From positions 434,001-498,000 of the forward strand of contig JAXDJV010000002.1 in assembly GCA_034667465.1 (NCBI GenBank): a DNA stretch of 64,000 nucleotides. The letters are read 5' to 3'. Of this stretch, positions 51,113 to 59,436 are shown in pieces. The position numbers and the translations under genes were made by a program. The first letter of the stretch is position 1. Each line of letters starts with the position of its first letter. The notes below the pieces were generated by a model that made no database searches, had not been told where the DNA came from, and saw only the letters and a list, made by a program, of their open reading frames with translations. The stretch is from JAOBAU01 sp034667465. GTDB taxonomy: Bacteria; Acidobacteriota; Thermoanaerobaculia; Gp7-AA8.

Positions 51113-52488
51113 CCGATCGCGCCCCGCTCCTCGCCCGCGCCGGCATGCGCATCGCCGATATCTGCGAGCGCTTCTTCCCCGATGCCTACGTCTTCGCGCT
51201 CGCCGCGATCCTCGTCGTCTTCATCGGCGGGCTCGCCATCGGTGTCCCGGCGCATTCACTCACCATAGAGTTCGGCAACGGCTTCTGGAGTCTCGTCAAC
51301 TTCACGATGCAGATGGCGATGGTGATCATCGGCGGCTTTGTCGTTGCCAGCTCGCCGCCGGTCGCTCGTCTTACGCGTCGCCTCGCACAGATTCCGAAGA
51401 CCGCGCGCGGCGCGGTCGCGTTCGTCGCTGCGTTCGCGATGCTCTCCTCGCTGATCTCGTGGGGACTCTCGTTGATCTTCACCGGACTGCTCGTCCGCGA
51501 GATCACGCAGCGCGCCGACGAGCGCAACATCCGCATCGACTATCGCGCCATCGGCGCCGCGGCCTACCTCGGGCTCGGCAGCGTCTGGGCGCTCGGACTC
51601 TCATCGTCCGCCGCGCTGATGCAGGCGACGAAATCATCGATCCCTCCCGCGCTGCTGCCGATCACCGGCGCGATCCCGCTGACGCAGACGATCTTCCTGC
51701 CGCAGAACATCGCTATGGCCGCGGTGCTCGTCGCGATCTCCATCGCCGTCGCGTATTTCTCCGCGCCGCGCGAAGCGGACGCGAAGACCGCGCGCGAAAT
51801 GGGAATCGAGTTTCAGCCGCTGGTCGCCGACGAGATCGCTGCGCCGCGCACGCCTGGCGAGCGTCTCGAACAAAGTCCTCTGCTGATGATCACCGTCGCC
51901 GCGCTGATGTTCGCGTGGCTCTTCTTCACGTTCCGCGAAAAAGGCGGCCTCGCCGCGCTCGATCTCAACAACTTCAACTTCATCTTCATCGCGCTCGGCA
52001 TGCTGCTGCACTGGCGTCCGCGCTCATTCCTCCGCGCCGTCACGCGATCCGTTCCCGCCGCCGCCGGCGTGCTGATTCAGTTCCCCTTCTACGGCGGCAT
52101 CTTCGGGATGATCTCGAAGACGGCGATCAGTCATCGGCTCGCGGAAGCGTTCGTCGCCATCACGACGAAGAGCACGTTCCCGATCGTCGTCGCGATCTAC
52201 TCCGCGGTGCTGGGCATGTTCGTGCCGTCGGGCGGCGGGAAGTGGGTCGTCGAAGCGCCGTATGTCATGGCTGCCGCCAGCGTGTGGCACCAACACCTCG
52301 GCTGGACGGTGCAGATCTACAACGCCGCCGAGGCGCTGCCGAATCTCATCAATCCGTTCTGGATGCTGCCGCTGATGGGAATCCTCAACGTCCGCGCACG
52401 CGATCTCGCCGGCTACTCGATTCTCCAGCTGCTCTTTCACGCGCCGGTCGTGTTGCTGTTGTGCTGGCTCTTCGCGCAGACGCTGTAG
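51109..52488 (+). CDS. Short-chain fatty acid transporter (AtoE family)
   Basis: 459-aa permease with about 11-12 helices. Family features: RIADICERFFPDAYVFA, SLISWGLSLIFTG, FLPQNIAMAAVLVAI (as read here), FPFYGGIFGMI, and GMFVPSGGGKWVVEAPYV near the C-terminus. AtoE relatives import butyrate and similar acids. Together with the FAD/Fe-S and TPP oxidases nearby it suggests use of small carboxylates. Two bases separate its stop from that of the convergent TPR gene. Confidence 0.9.
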   Translation: MTDRAPLLARAGMRIADICERFFPDAYVFALAAILVVFIGGLAIGVPAHSLTIEFGNGFWSLVNFTMQMAMVIIGGFVVASSPPVARLTRRLAQIPKTARGAVAFVAAFAMLSSLISWGLSLIFTGLLVREITQRADERNIRIDYRAIGAAAYLGLGSVWALGLSSSAALMQATKSSIPPALLPITGAIPLTQTIFLPQNIAMAAVLVAISIAVAYFSAPREADAKTAREMGIEFQPLVADEIAAPRTPGERLEQSPLLMITVAALMFAWLFFTFREKGGLAALDLNNFNFIFIALGMLLHWRPRSFLRAVTRSVPAAAGVLIQFPFYGGIFGMISKTAISHRLAEAFVAITTKSTFPIVVAIYSAVLGMFVPSGGGKWVVEAPYVMAAASVWHQHLGWTVQIYNAAEALPNLINPFWMLPLMGILNVRARDLAGYSILQLLFHAPVVLLLCWLFAQTL

Positions 52489-52490
52489 CG

Positions 52491-53279
52491 CTACGCGAGA
52501 GCGAGCTTGCGACGCAGCGCCGACGCGCGCCGCAACCACGCGCGCTCGCGGCGTTTCTGATATCGCGGCATCGTGGCGCGTCGCGCGAGAATGCGCGTGA
52601 CCAGTTCGCGGGCGTCGTTCGCACGTCCGTTTTCGGCGAAGAAATCGGCGGCGGCGATGAGCGCTTCCGACGTACTCGTGACCGCGAGCAGGCGATCGAA
52701 CGCGGCTGACGCTTCATCGATGCGACCAGCTTTCGCCAGCGATTGCGCGAGGTACTTCGGCGCACGCGCGTAGTCGTATTTCGGATCGACCGTCACCGTT
52801 CGTTCGAGGTCAGCGATCGCCTCCGCGTAATCGCCGAGGTGATAGGCGCAAACGCCGCGGCGATAAAACGGGTCGATGTGATCGGAGCGCGAGCTGAGCG
52901 CCGCGTCGAAGCATTCACGCGCTCGCGCGTATCGCTTCTCTTCGAGCAACAGCTCGCCAAGCTCTTCGTAATTTCCGGCGGACGGATTCTCGAGCACGAT
53001 CGCTTCGAGCATCCGAATCCGATTGCGCCGCGACACTCCTTTCATCGCCGCGCTGACGAGGAAAAAGTCCGGGAGCACTTCCGCGAGGATGTAGATGATC
53101 CAGAGCCAGTAATTCTCGGGACGCCGCCGCGCGAAATGAATGATCGCGACGACCTGCAAAATCACGCCCCAGCGAAAGTACGAGCCGATCCACCCGCGAT
53201 GCACTTCGGGTGGCGCATCGGCCGCGGCGATCAGCAGCACGACCGCAGCCAGGAGCAGGAGAAAACGACGGCCGCGCAT
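52491..53279 (-). CDS. Membrane-anchored TPR protein
   Basis: 262 aa. An N-terminal signal-like helix (FLLLLAAVVLLIAAA) and further hydrophobic segments (YFRWGVILQVVAIIHFA, YWLWIIYILAEVLPDFFLV) lead into three or more TPR units (NYEELGELLLEEKRYARARE, RRGVCAYHLGDYAEAIADLE, YLAQSLAKAGRIDEASAAFD). Probably an envelope scaffold. The ends of the protein are basic. Function unknown. Confidence 0.78.
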   Translation of the reverse strand: MRGRRFLLLLAAVVLLIAAADAPPEVHRGWIGSYFRWGVILQVVAIIHFARRRPENYWLWIIYILAEVLPDFFLVSAAMKGVSRRNRIRMLEAIVLENPSAGNYEELGELLLEEKRYARARECFDAALSSRSDHIDPFYRRGVCAYHLGDYAEAIADLERTVTVDPKYDYARAPKYLAQSLAKAGRIDEASAAFDRLLAVTSTSEALIAAADFFAENGRANDARELVTRILARRATMPRYQKRRERAWLRRASALRRKLALA

Positions 53280-53296
53280 GGAAGCGGCGATTATAT

Positions 53297-53332
53297 GAAA
53301 GGCGGGCGGACCGTTGAGCCCGCCCGCCTTTC
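53297..53332 (-). terminator. Strong hairpin after the HEAT-repeat gene
   Basis: 13-bp perfect stem GAAAGGCGGGCGG/CCGCCCGCCTTTC with a 10-base loop, between the stop of the HEAT protein gene and the start of the TPR gene, both on the minus strand. The T-run after the stem is weak, so it could also act as an mRNA end stabiliser. Confidence 0.7.
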
Positions 53333-53334
53333 AT

Positions 53335-54594
53335 TTACTCCTTCAGGTAATCAAGAAGGAAGTCGGTCGCTTCTTTCGATTGCATCAGTGCGATCTTCTG
53401 CACGATGTCTTTCTTCAGTTCGTTGTTCTTCTCGACTTTCGCGAGCTCGATGAGCGCTTTCGCGTTCTGCTGCAGGAAGAGCGCTTTGATGACGGCGCGC
53501 CGGATGTCGACGCTGGCGTCGCCGTAATACATCGTCACCAGCTGCGGACCGGTGCGCGCGCCGCCGAGGAGACCGAGGTTCGTGATCGCCGCGACCCGAA
53601 GCTCCTGAACCTTTTCAGTCCGCGCGATTTCGGTCAGCTTGTCGGCATTGCCACCGATGAACATCGCCTGGATGATCTTCTTGCGGATCGGGACAACCGG
53701 CTCGCTGCCGTAAAGATCGGCGAGCTCACTGCGCGCGCCGAGGATGCCGAGCTGCGTGATGGCGTCGCCGCGCAGTTCCGCGTTCTGCTCGCCCTTCGCG
53801 AGCGTCAGCAGATGCGCGCGATCGCCGGCGATCATGTACGACTTGAGCACCGTCTTCTTCACCTTCACGTCGGTCGATGACGTGTAGACATCGGCGAGCA
53901 GCTTGCGGCTTTGTTCGCCGCCCATGATGCCGAGGTAACGGACGGCAGGCGTTTGCAGGTCGGGATGCATGTCGCCCTTCGCGACCTTCGCGACGATCTC
54001 GTATGCGCGCGGCGATCCCGACTGCGTGAGCACGAACAGCGCGCGCTCCTTGATCTTCGTCGAGTTGTTGCTGACGAGAATCTTCTCGAGGATCGGAAGC
54101 GCGCGATCGGGATCGCTGCCGAGCAGACCATTGAGCGCCATCAGCTTCACGTCTTCATCGGCGACGTGTTCAGGCGAGACCTGCTGGCCGGACGCCTGGC
54201 GAACTTCGACTTCGAGCGCTTTGCCGTCTTCCTTCCACCGGCTGTGTGGATAGACTTTCTGGAATTCGAGCAGCGTCGCCAGCGCCTCGGAACGCTGTCC
54301 CATTTTGTTCTGCGCATACGCGAGCCAGTAAAGCGACGCGTCGGCGTGCGACATCGTCATCGAGGCAACTTTTTGAAAGAGCTTCGCGGCCGTGCGCCAG
54401 TCGTGTTCGTCGAGCGCGTCGGTCGCGCTGTCGTACAGCTCTTCCTCGCGTTCGACGGCGCGCTCCTTATCCTTATCCTTCGAAGAGTGATCGCCGGCAT
54501 CCGCGTCGACGTTGATCGTGACGTCGGCAAAGATCGGTGCCGCACCGAGCAGCAGCGCGAGTAGCGCCGCGATGAGTTTCATCGGAGTTTTCAT
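53335..54594 (-). CDS. Secreted TPR/HEAT-repeat protein
   Basis: 419 aa with a signal peptide (KLIAALLALLLGAAPIFA). A charged segment (DHSSKDKDKERAVEREEE), one or two TPR-like units (about 55-125), then about eight HEAT-like repeats (LMALNGLLGSDPDRALPIL, ALFVLTQSGSPRAYEIVAKV, TPAVRYLGIMGGEQSRKLLA). Likely a periplasmic protein-interaction scaffold. It overlaps the anti-sigma gene by four bases and belongs to the sigma-factor operon, so it may be a stress-response effector or sensor. Confidence 0.82.
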   Translation of the reverse strand: MKTPMKLIAALLALLLGAAPIFADVTINVDADAGDHSSKDKDKERAVEREEELYDSATDALDEHDWRTAAKLFQKVASMTMSHADASLYWLAYAQNKMGQRSEALATLLEFQKVYPHSRWKEDGKALEVEVRQASGQQVSPEHVADEDVKLMALNGLLGSDPDRALPILEKILVSNNSTKIKERALFVLTQSGSPRAYEIVAKVAKGDMHPDLQTPAVRYLGIMGGEQSRKLLADVYTSSTDVKVKKTVLKSYMIAGDRAHLLTLAKGEQNAELRGDAITQLGILGARSELADLYGSEPVVPIRKKIIQAMFIGGNADKLTEIARTEKVQELRVAAITNLGLLGGARTGPQLVTMYYGDASVDIRRAVIKALFLQQNAKALIELAKVEKNNELKKDIVQKIALMQSKEATDFLLDYLKE

Positions 54595-55382
54595 AGTGAA
54601 TTCGTTCCTTTGGACATCGGCGGAATTTCGGTCTCGCCGGTCTTTGCGCTGACGACGCGCACTTTAAAAAGCAGTCCTCGTGATTCGATCCGTTTCTGCA
54701 GCGCCGAGAGCTCTTCGGAGCTGAGGTTGTTGCCGGCGTGCGACAGCTCGAGCAGCACCGGTTCGATGTCGGACAGCACCGAGGCGATGCGCGCGTCGCC
54801 GCGTTGTGATGCCGTCTGACGGTAGATGCGGTTGGAGGCCACCAACTCTTCCGCGCGCTTCTGGCGCGAGGAGGTATCAAGAGACTTTTTCGGATCGGCG
54901 TTCGCGACTTCGAGCAGCATCCGTTCGGTGCTGTCGAGGTGATCGCTGACGACGAGCACCAGGAAGCGATCGCCCTGCGCCGGCGTGTTCTGCGACGTCT
55001 CGGCGACCTGCGTCGCAGCGGATGACGTGGTGTGCGATGCGGTCAGCGGAGCCACAGTTTGTGGCGCGGTGCGCGAGTGCCAGAAAACGCCGGCCATGAA
55101 GACGATCGCCAGCACCGCTGCCGATGCAAGCGCCGGAATCCAGACGGCGCGGCGGACGCGCGGCTGACGTCCAAGCTTCCAGCGGAGACGATTCCACACT
55201 TCGGCGCCGTACTCTTCGCCGCGCTCCGGCACCGGCGCTTCGCTGACGATCGCGAGCACGCCGCGGAGCAGCTCGTATTGCGCGCGGCATTCCGCGCATG
55301 CGGCGAGATGCTGCTCGGCCGCGGCCGGCGCATCGTCGTCGTGGTAGTGATGCAGGATGAGCTGTTCTTCATTCAGGTGCAT
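54591..55382 (-). CDS. Transmembrane anti-sigma factor with zinc-finger motif
   Basis: 263 aa. The N-terminal cytosolic part carries the ZAS motif HxxxCxxC (H25, C29, C32 in EQHLAACAECRAQ). A membrane helix (about 80-100, WIPALASAAVLAIVFMAGVF) is followed by a periplasmic part with coiled-coil character. It should bind the ECF sigma factor encoded just before it, with which it overlaps by ten bases, and release it on an envelope signal. Confidence 0.88.
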   Translation of the reverse strand: MHLNEEQLILHHYHDDDAPAAAEQHLAACAECRAQYELLRGVLAIVSEAPVPERGEEYGAEVWNRLRWKLGRQPRVRRAVWIPALASAAVLAIVFMAGVFWHSRTAPQTVAPLTASHTTSSAATQVAETSQNTPAQGDRFLVLVVSDHLDSTERMLLEVANADPKKSLDTSSRQKRAEELVASNRIYRQTASQRGDARIASVLSDIEPVLLELSHAGNNLSSEELSALQKRIESRGLLFKVRVVSAKTGETEIPPMSKGTNSL

Positions 55383-55951
55383 GGTGTGGTCCTGACCAGC
55401 GGCTCGAGGGACTCGCGAAGTTTCCGCACCGCGCGGAAGATGGTGTGCTTCGCGGCGTTGACCTGGATGCCGAGCGTTTTGCCGATCTCCTCGACCGGCA
55501 TTCCTTCGAAGTGGCGGAGCATGAACGCGGTGCGCTCGTTTCCGCTCAGCCGCTCCATGGCGGCGGCGACGGCGTCTTTCATTTCGGAGCTGAGCAGCAG
55601 CCGATCCTGTTGCGCTTCGCTGCCGGGCAGCACGCCGATCAGCTCAGCGGCTTCGGGATCGCCGCCGTAATGCGAGTCGGCGCGTTTGCGCGCGCGGAGC
55701 AGATCGAGCGCGCAATTCACGGCGATGCGATGCAGCCACGTGGAGAAATTCGCGCGCTCTTCGAACGCGTCGATCTGTCGGTAGGCGCGGAGGAAAGCTT
55801 CCTGCACCACGTCATCGGCATCATGCTCATTTCCGGTCATTCGCCAGGCCACTCGAAAAATCATCGGACTGTGACGTTCGACGAGGAGCCGGAACGCATC
55901 GGCATCGCCTGTCCGGGCGCGGCTGACCGCTGCGGCGTCGCTCATCTCCAT
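55373..55951 (-). CDS. ECF-type RNA polymerase sigma factor
   Basis: 192-aa sigma-70 family ECF factor. Region 2: FRLLVERHSPMIFRVAWRM, DDVVQEAFLRAYRQID, FSTWLHRIAVNCALDLLRA; region 4: LSGNERTAFMLRHFEGM, VEEIGKTLGIQVNAAKHT. I use the ATG at 55951 (MEMSDAAA); 55945 is also possible. First gene of a sigma/anti-sigma/HEAT operon and divergent from the DedA-rhodanese gene with only 38 bases between the starts. Confidence 0.92.
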   Translation of the reverse strand: MEMSDAAAVSRARTGDADAFRLLVERHSPMIFRVAWRMTGNEHDADDVVQEAFLRAYRQIDAFEERANFSTWLHRIAVNCALDLLRARKRADSHYGGDPEAAELIGVLPGSEAQQDRLLLSSEMKDAVAAAMERLSGNERTAFMLRHFEGMPVEEIGKTLGIQVNAAKHTIFRAVRKLRESLEPLVRTTPCT

Positions 55952-55989
55952 TCCGCCCGTTAGACTGGAGAAAAGCGCAAGAGTTAGCA

Positions 55990-56922
55990 ATGAACCGCCT
56001 GATCCAGCTCGTCCTTCGCCACGGCGTTCCACTCGTCGCGCTGAATGTGTTTCTCGAGCAGATCGGCGCGCCGGTCCCGGCCGTGCCGACGATGATCGTC
56101 GCCGGCGCGCTGACGCGCGAAGGGCGGATGTCGTCGACGAATCTGATTCTCGCGGCGATGGCCGCTTCGCTGATCGCCGACTACATCTGGTTTCTGCTCG
56201 GCCGCCGCTACGGCTATCGCATCCTCAGAACGCTCTGCCGCATCTCGCTTTCGCCGGACTCGTGCGTGCGCGACACAGAGGCGAACTTTGAAAAGTGGGG
56301 GATGAAGTCGCTGCTCGTGGCGAAGTTCATCCCCGGCTTCTCGACCGTCGCGCCGCCACTGGCGGGCGCAACCGGTGCGAGCTCGCTGACGTTTCTTCTG
56401 TATGACGGCATCGGCGCGTTCATCTGGGCCGGCGCATCGGTCGCGGCCGGACGAACGTTCCATCACGCCATCGCGCAAATTCTGAAGCGACTCGAAGCGC
56501 TCGGCTGGTGGGCGATCGTGTTCGCGATCTCGCTGCTCGCGCTGATCATTTTCGTGAAGTGGTGGCAGCGGCTCCGCTTCTACAAACGGCTGCGCGTGGC
56601 GCGCGTGACGGTCGATGAACTGAAGATGATGCTCGACAGCGGCGACGAGCCAATCGTGCTCGACGTTCGCGCGCCGACCAGCCGCAAGCTCGACCCGCGG
56701 CGCATTCCGACCGCGATCGTCGCGCTGACGGAGGAGATCGATCGGTACATTGCCGACGTGCCGCCGCATCGCGAGATCATCCTTTACTGCACGTGACCAA
56801 ACGAAGCCTCAGCCGCCCGTGTGGCGCGCATGCTGATGGACAAAGGCTTCACGGTCGTGCGTCCGCTCGCCGGCGGATACGACGCGTGGGTCGACGCCGG
56901 CTATCCGGTGGAGGCTGTCTGA
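55990..56922 (+). CDS. DedA family membrane protein fused to rhodanese domain; in-frame UGA, possible selenocysteine
   Basis: 310 codons if UGA at 56794-56796 is read through. Residues about 1-190 are a DedA/SNARE-associated membrane domain (FLEQIGAPVPAVPTMIVAGA, FIPGFSTVAPPLAG); residues about 205-310 are a rhodanese domain (PIVLDVRAP, ILYCT-U-PNEASAARVA, VVRPLAGGYDAW). From memory, relatives of this DedA-rhodanese architecture have Cys at the UGA position (YCxCPNEA). The frame is otherwise intact and ends one base before the next ATG. A hairpin just after the UGA fits bacterial SECIS rules (see findings). The alternatives are a nonsense mutation or base error, giving a 268-aa protein ending at 56796. 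Confidence 0.72.
56797..56850 (+). promoter_or_regulatory. Putative bacterial SECIS element after in-frame UGA
   Basis: GAAGCC (56803-56808) pairs with GGCTTC (56845-56850), TCAGC (56809-56813) with GCTGA (56832-56836), and CGCC (56814-56817) with GGCG (56823-56826), leaving apical loop CGTGT (56818-56822) with G as its second base. The loop begins 21 bases after the UGA. Asymmetric bulges lie only on the 3' side. This fits the known spacing and loop preferences, but GC-rich DNA forms hairpins readily. Confidence 0.5.
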
Positions 56923-57741
56923 ATGAGTGAGTCGACGTACATCCACGGCACGAGCGAAGACGAACAGGCGCGCCTGTCGCGCATGAACGACGTGCTGCTC
57001 AATCCGTCTTCGCTGCGCGAGCTCGCACTTCGCGGCGACGAACGAATTCTCGATTTCGGTTCCGGCCTCGGGCAGTTCTCACGTGCAATGGCGCGCGCCG
57101 TTCCGCGCGGACAGGTCATCGGCATCGAGCGGAGCGATGAACAGCTCGCCACCGCGCGACGTCTCGCCGAAGCCGCCGGCGAAGCGAACCTCGTCGACTT
57201 CCGGCAGGGCGACGTCCTCAATCTCGACCTCGGCGACGAAGCAGGAACGTTCGACGTCGCGCACACGCGCTTTCTGCTCGAGCATCTTCCCGACCCGCTG
57301 CGCGTCGTTCGCGCAATGGTGAATGCAGTTCGTCCCGGCGGACGAATCATCCTCGCCGACGACGATCACGACGTGCTCCGCCTCTGGCCCGAACCGCCCG
57401 GCATGTACGACCTCTGGCGCGCATACATGCGAACGTACGATCGGATCGGCAACGACCCATACATCGGCCGCCGGTTAGTTCAACTGCTGCACGAAGCCGG
57501 CGCGCAACCGGTAAGAAACAGCTGGATCTTCTTCGGCGGCTGCGCCGGCATGGAGATCTTCGACACCCTCTCGCGAAACATGGCCGGCGTCGTCCGAACA
57601 GCAAGAGAAACGATTCTGGAAATGTCACTGTTCGACGACGCGCATTTCGATGAGGTGATGCGGCAATACGAGGTCTGGCGCAAACGACCGGACGCGGCGC
57701 TTTGGTTTGCGATGGCGTACGCCGAAGGACGAAGGTGCTGA
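56923..57741 (+). CDS. SAM-dependent methyltransferase (class I)
   Basis: 272 aa. Motif I ILDFGSGLGQFS, acidic motif II GIERSDEQ, then DVLNLDLGDEAGTFDVAHTR (split) and LEHLPDPLRVVRAM, and VRPGGRIILADDD. It resembles UbiE/MT11-type small-molecule methyltransferases; the acceptor is unknown. The C-terminal part (RNMAGVVRTARETILEM) is an added helical cap. It starts directly after the DedA-rhodanese stop. Its own stop codon lies inside a heptamer arm. Confidence 0.87.
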   Translation: MSESTYIHGTSEDEQARLSRMNDVLLNPSSLRELALRGDERILDFGSGLGQFSRAMARAVPRGQVIGIERSDEQLATARRLAEAAGEANLVDFRQGDVLNLDLGDEAGTFDVAHTRFLLEHLPDPLRVVRAMVNAVRPGGRIILADDDHDVLRLWPEPPGMYDLWRAYMRTYDRIGNDPYIGRRLVQLLHEAGAQPVRNSWIFFGGCAGMEIFDTLSRNMAGVVRTARETILEMSLFDDAHFDEVMRQYEVWRKRPDAALWFAMAYAEGRRC

Positions 57742-57809
57742 GTGCAAAGTGCTGAGTGCTGAGTAAAACCGCTTCCCGACTCAGCACTCTGCACTCAGCA
57801 CTCAGCACC
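57734..57809. repeat. Paired heptanucleotide arms after the methyltransferase gene
   Basis: Left arm 57734-57764 and right arm 57779-57809, 31 bases each with 28 able to pair, 14-base loop. Each arm is four 7-base units (AGTGCTG type on the left, ACTCAGC type on the right) plus a remainder. The methyltransferase stop codon is inside the left arm. Confidence 0.88.
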
Positions 57810-57849
57810 GGTTTCATCAGGGCACGCCCCGTGCAGTTTTGCGTTGGCG

Positions 57850-58665
57850 ATGTCACCAGCAACCGAAACTGCTCACCTCGACGCGCGGACCATTGCTTTC
57901 TATCGTGATGCGCTCGGGCGGCTTGACCGCGCCGGGATTCCGTATCTCGTCGGCGGCGCGTATGCGTTTGCGCGGTATACGGGGATCGAGCGGCATACGA
58001 AGGATTTCGACATTTTCATTCGGCGGCCGGATTACGACCGCATCGCGAAGGTGCTCGGCGATTCGGGATACAAAACGGAGCTGACGTTTCCGCACTGGCT
58101 TGGGAAGGCGTACAAGAGCGACGACGAATTCATCGATCTGATTTTCAGCGCCGGCAACGGCGTGGCGGTGGTCGATGAGATCTGGTTCGACAACGCAGTT
58201 TCCGAAACCGTCATCGGGATGCAGTGCAAGCTCATTCCGGCGGAAGAGATGATCTGGTCGAAGGGTCTGATCATGGAGCGCGAGCGCTTCGACGGTGCCG
58301 ATGTTGCGCACGTCATTCACTCCGTCGGTCCGAGGCTCGACTGGCGGCGGCTCATCGATCGTTACGCCGAACACTGGCGCGCGCTTTACGCGCACATCGT
58401 GCTCTACGGCTACATCTATCCGTCGGACCGCGCGAACGTGCCGGTGTGGGTGATGCAGGAACTTTCGGCACGGCTGACGGCCGAAGTGGATGCGGGGAAT
58501 CGTGAAGAGCAGATTTGCTACGGCACGATCGTTTCGCGCCAGCAATATCTGAACGACATCAACGACCGCGGTTACCGCGACGCGCGGCTGAAACCGCTCG
58601 GGAACATGTCGGCGGAAGACATCGCGCACTGGACCGCCGGGATCGCACTCGACGGAGCGAAGTGA
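57850..58665 (+). CDS. Nucleotidyltransferase-fold protein
   Basis: 271 aa from ATG 57850. GGAYAFARYTGIERHTKDFDIFI contains the GG...DxD arrangement of the nucleotidyltransferase fold in minimal form (split here as LVGGAYAF and TKDFDIF). The second half has HVIHSVGPRLDWRRLIDRY, seen in a conserved family of uncharacterised proteins. It could adenylylate a small molecule or protein, or be an inactive relative. Overlaps the phosphoesterase start by one base (TGATG). Confidence 0.75.
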   Translation: MSPATETAHLDARTIAFYRDALGRLDRAGIPYLVGGAYAFARYTGIERHTKDFDIFIRRPDYDRIAKVLGDSGYKTELTFPHWLGKAYKSDDEFIDLIFSAGNGVAVVDEIWFDNAVSETVIGMQCKLIPAEEMIWSKGLIMERERFDGADVAHVIHSVGPRLDWRRLIDRYAEHWRALYAHIVLYGYIYPSDRANVPVWVMQELSARLTAEVDAGNREEQICYGTIVSRQQYLNDINDRGYRDARLKPLGNMSAEDIAHWTAGIALDGAK

Positions 58666-59423
58666 TGACCGATCGCGACACGCTGCGGATTGCGGCCGTT
58701 GCCGACATCCACGCAAAGAAGACTTCGCAGGGCGCGTTTCAATCGCTCTTCTCGCAGGCGACGCAAAGCGCCGACGTGTTGCTGCTTTGCGGCGATCTCA
58801 CCGATTACGGCACGACCGACGAGGCACGCGTGCTCGCGAAGGAGATCACCACCGCGCTGCGCATCCCGGCGATCGCAGTGCTCGGCAATCATGATTTCGA
58901 ATCCGGCCACGCGGACGAGATCGTAAAGATCCTCAGCGACGCCGGCGTGACCATGCTCGACGGCGACTCGCACGAGATCAACGGCGTCGGCTTCGCCGGC
59001 GTGAAAGGTTTCGCCGGCGGCTTCGGCCGCCGCGCACTCGGCGCGTGGGGCGAAGAGATCATCAAGAAGTTCGTCCACGAAACGATCGAAGAAGCGTTGA
59101 AGCTCGAACAGGCGCTGGCCCGTTTGCGGACGCCGCAGAAAATCGCCGTGCTGCATTACTCGCCGATTCAGGCGACGGTCGAAGGCGAGCCTCCGGAGAT
59201 CATCGCGTTCCTCGGTTCGAGCAGACTCGAAGAGCCGCTCGATCGCTATCGCGTCAACGCCGTTTTTCACGGCCACGCGCATCGCGGCAGCCCGGAAGGC
59301 CGCACGAAAGGGAACGCGCCGGTTTACAACGTGGCCATGCCGCTGCTGATGGCGACCTTCCCCGATCAGCCGCCGTTCCGCATCATCGAAGTGCCGGCCG
59401 GAACTGCCGCTCTGACGTCGTAG
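58665..59423 (+). CDS. Calcineurin-like metallophosphoesterase
   Basis: 252 aa. Metal-binding motifs in order: VADIHAKK, CGDLTDYG, GNHDFE, LHYSP and HGHAHRG. Probably a cytosolic phosphodiesterase or phosphatase. The substrate may be linked to the preceding nucleotidyltransferase, with which it is translationally coupled. The start at 58665 shares a base with the preceding stop. Confidence 0.9.
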   Translation: MTDRDTLRIAAVADIHAKKTSQGAFQSLFSQATQSADVLLLCGDLTDYGTTDEARVLAKEITTALRIPAIAVLGNHDFESGHADEIVKILSDAGVTMLDGDSHEINGVGFAGVKGFAGGFGRRALGAWGEEIIKKFVHETIEEALKLEQALARLRTPQKIAVLHYSPIQATVEGEPPEIIAFLGSSRLEEPLDRYRVNAVFHGHAHRGSPEGRTKGNAPVYNVAMPLLMATFPDQPPFRIIEVPAGTAALTS

Positions 59424-59436
59424 AATCGACGTCCCA

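Noticed and set aside
56794..56796. Reading TGA as tryptophan or glycine by an alternative code
   Set aside because: Many intact genes in the window end at TGA, often in ATGA overlaps, so TGA is a normal stop here.
57734..57809. Heptamer arms as a CRISPR remnant or attachment site
   Set aside because: The units are 7 bases, contiguous, and form facing arms; there are no spacers, cas genes or integrase.
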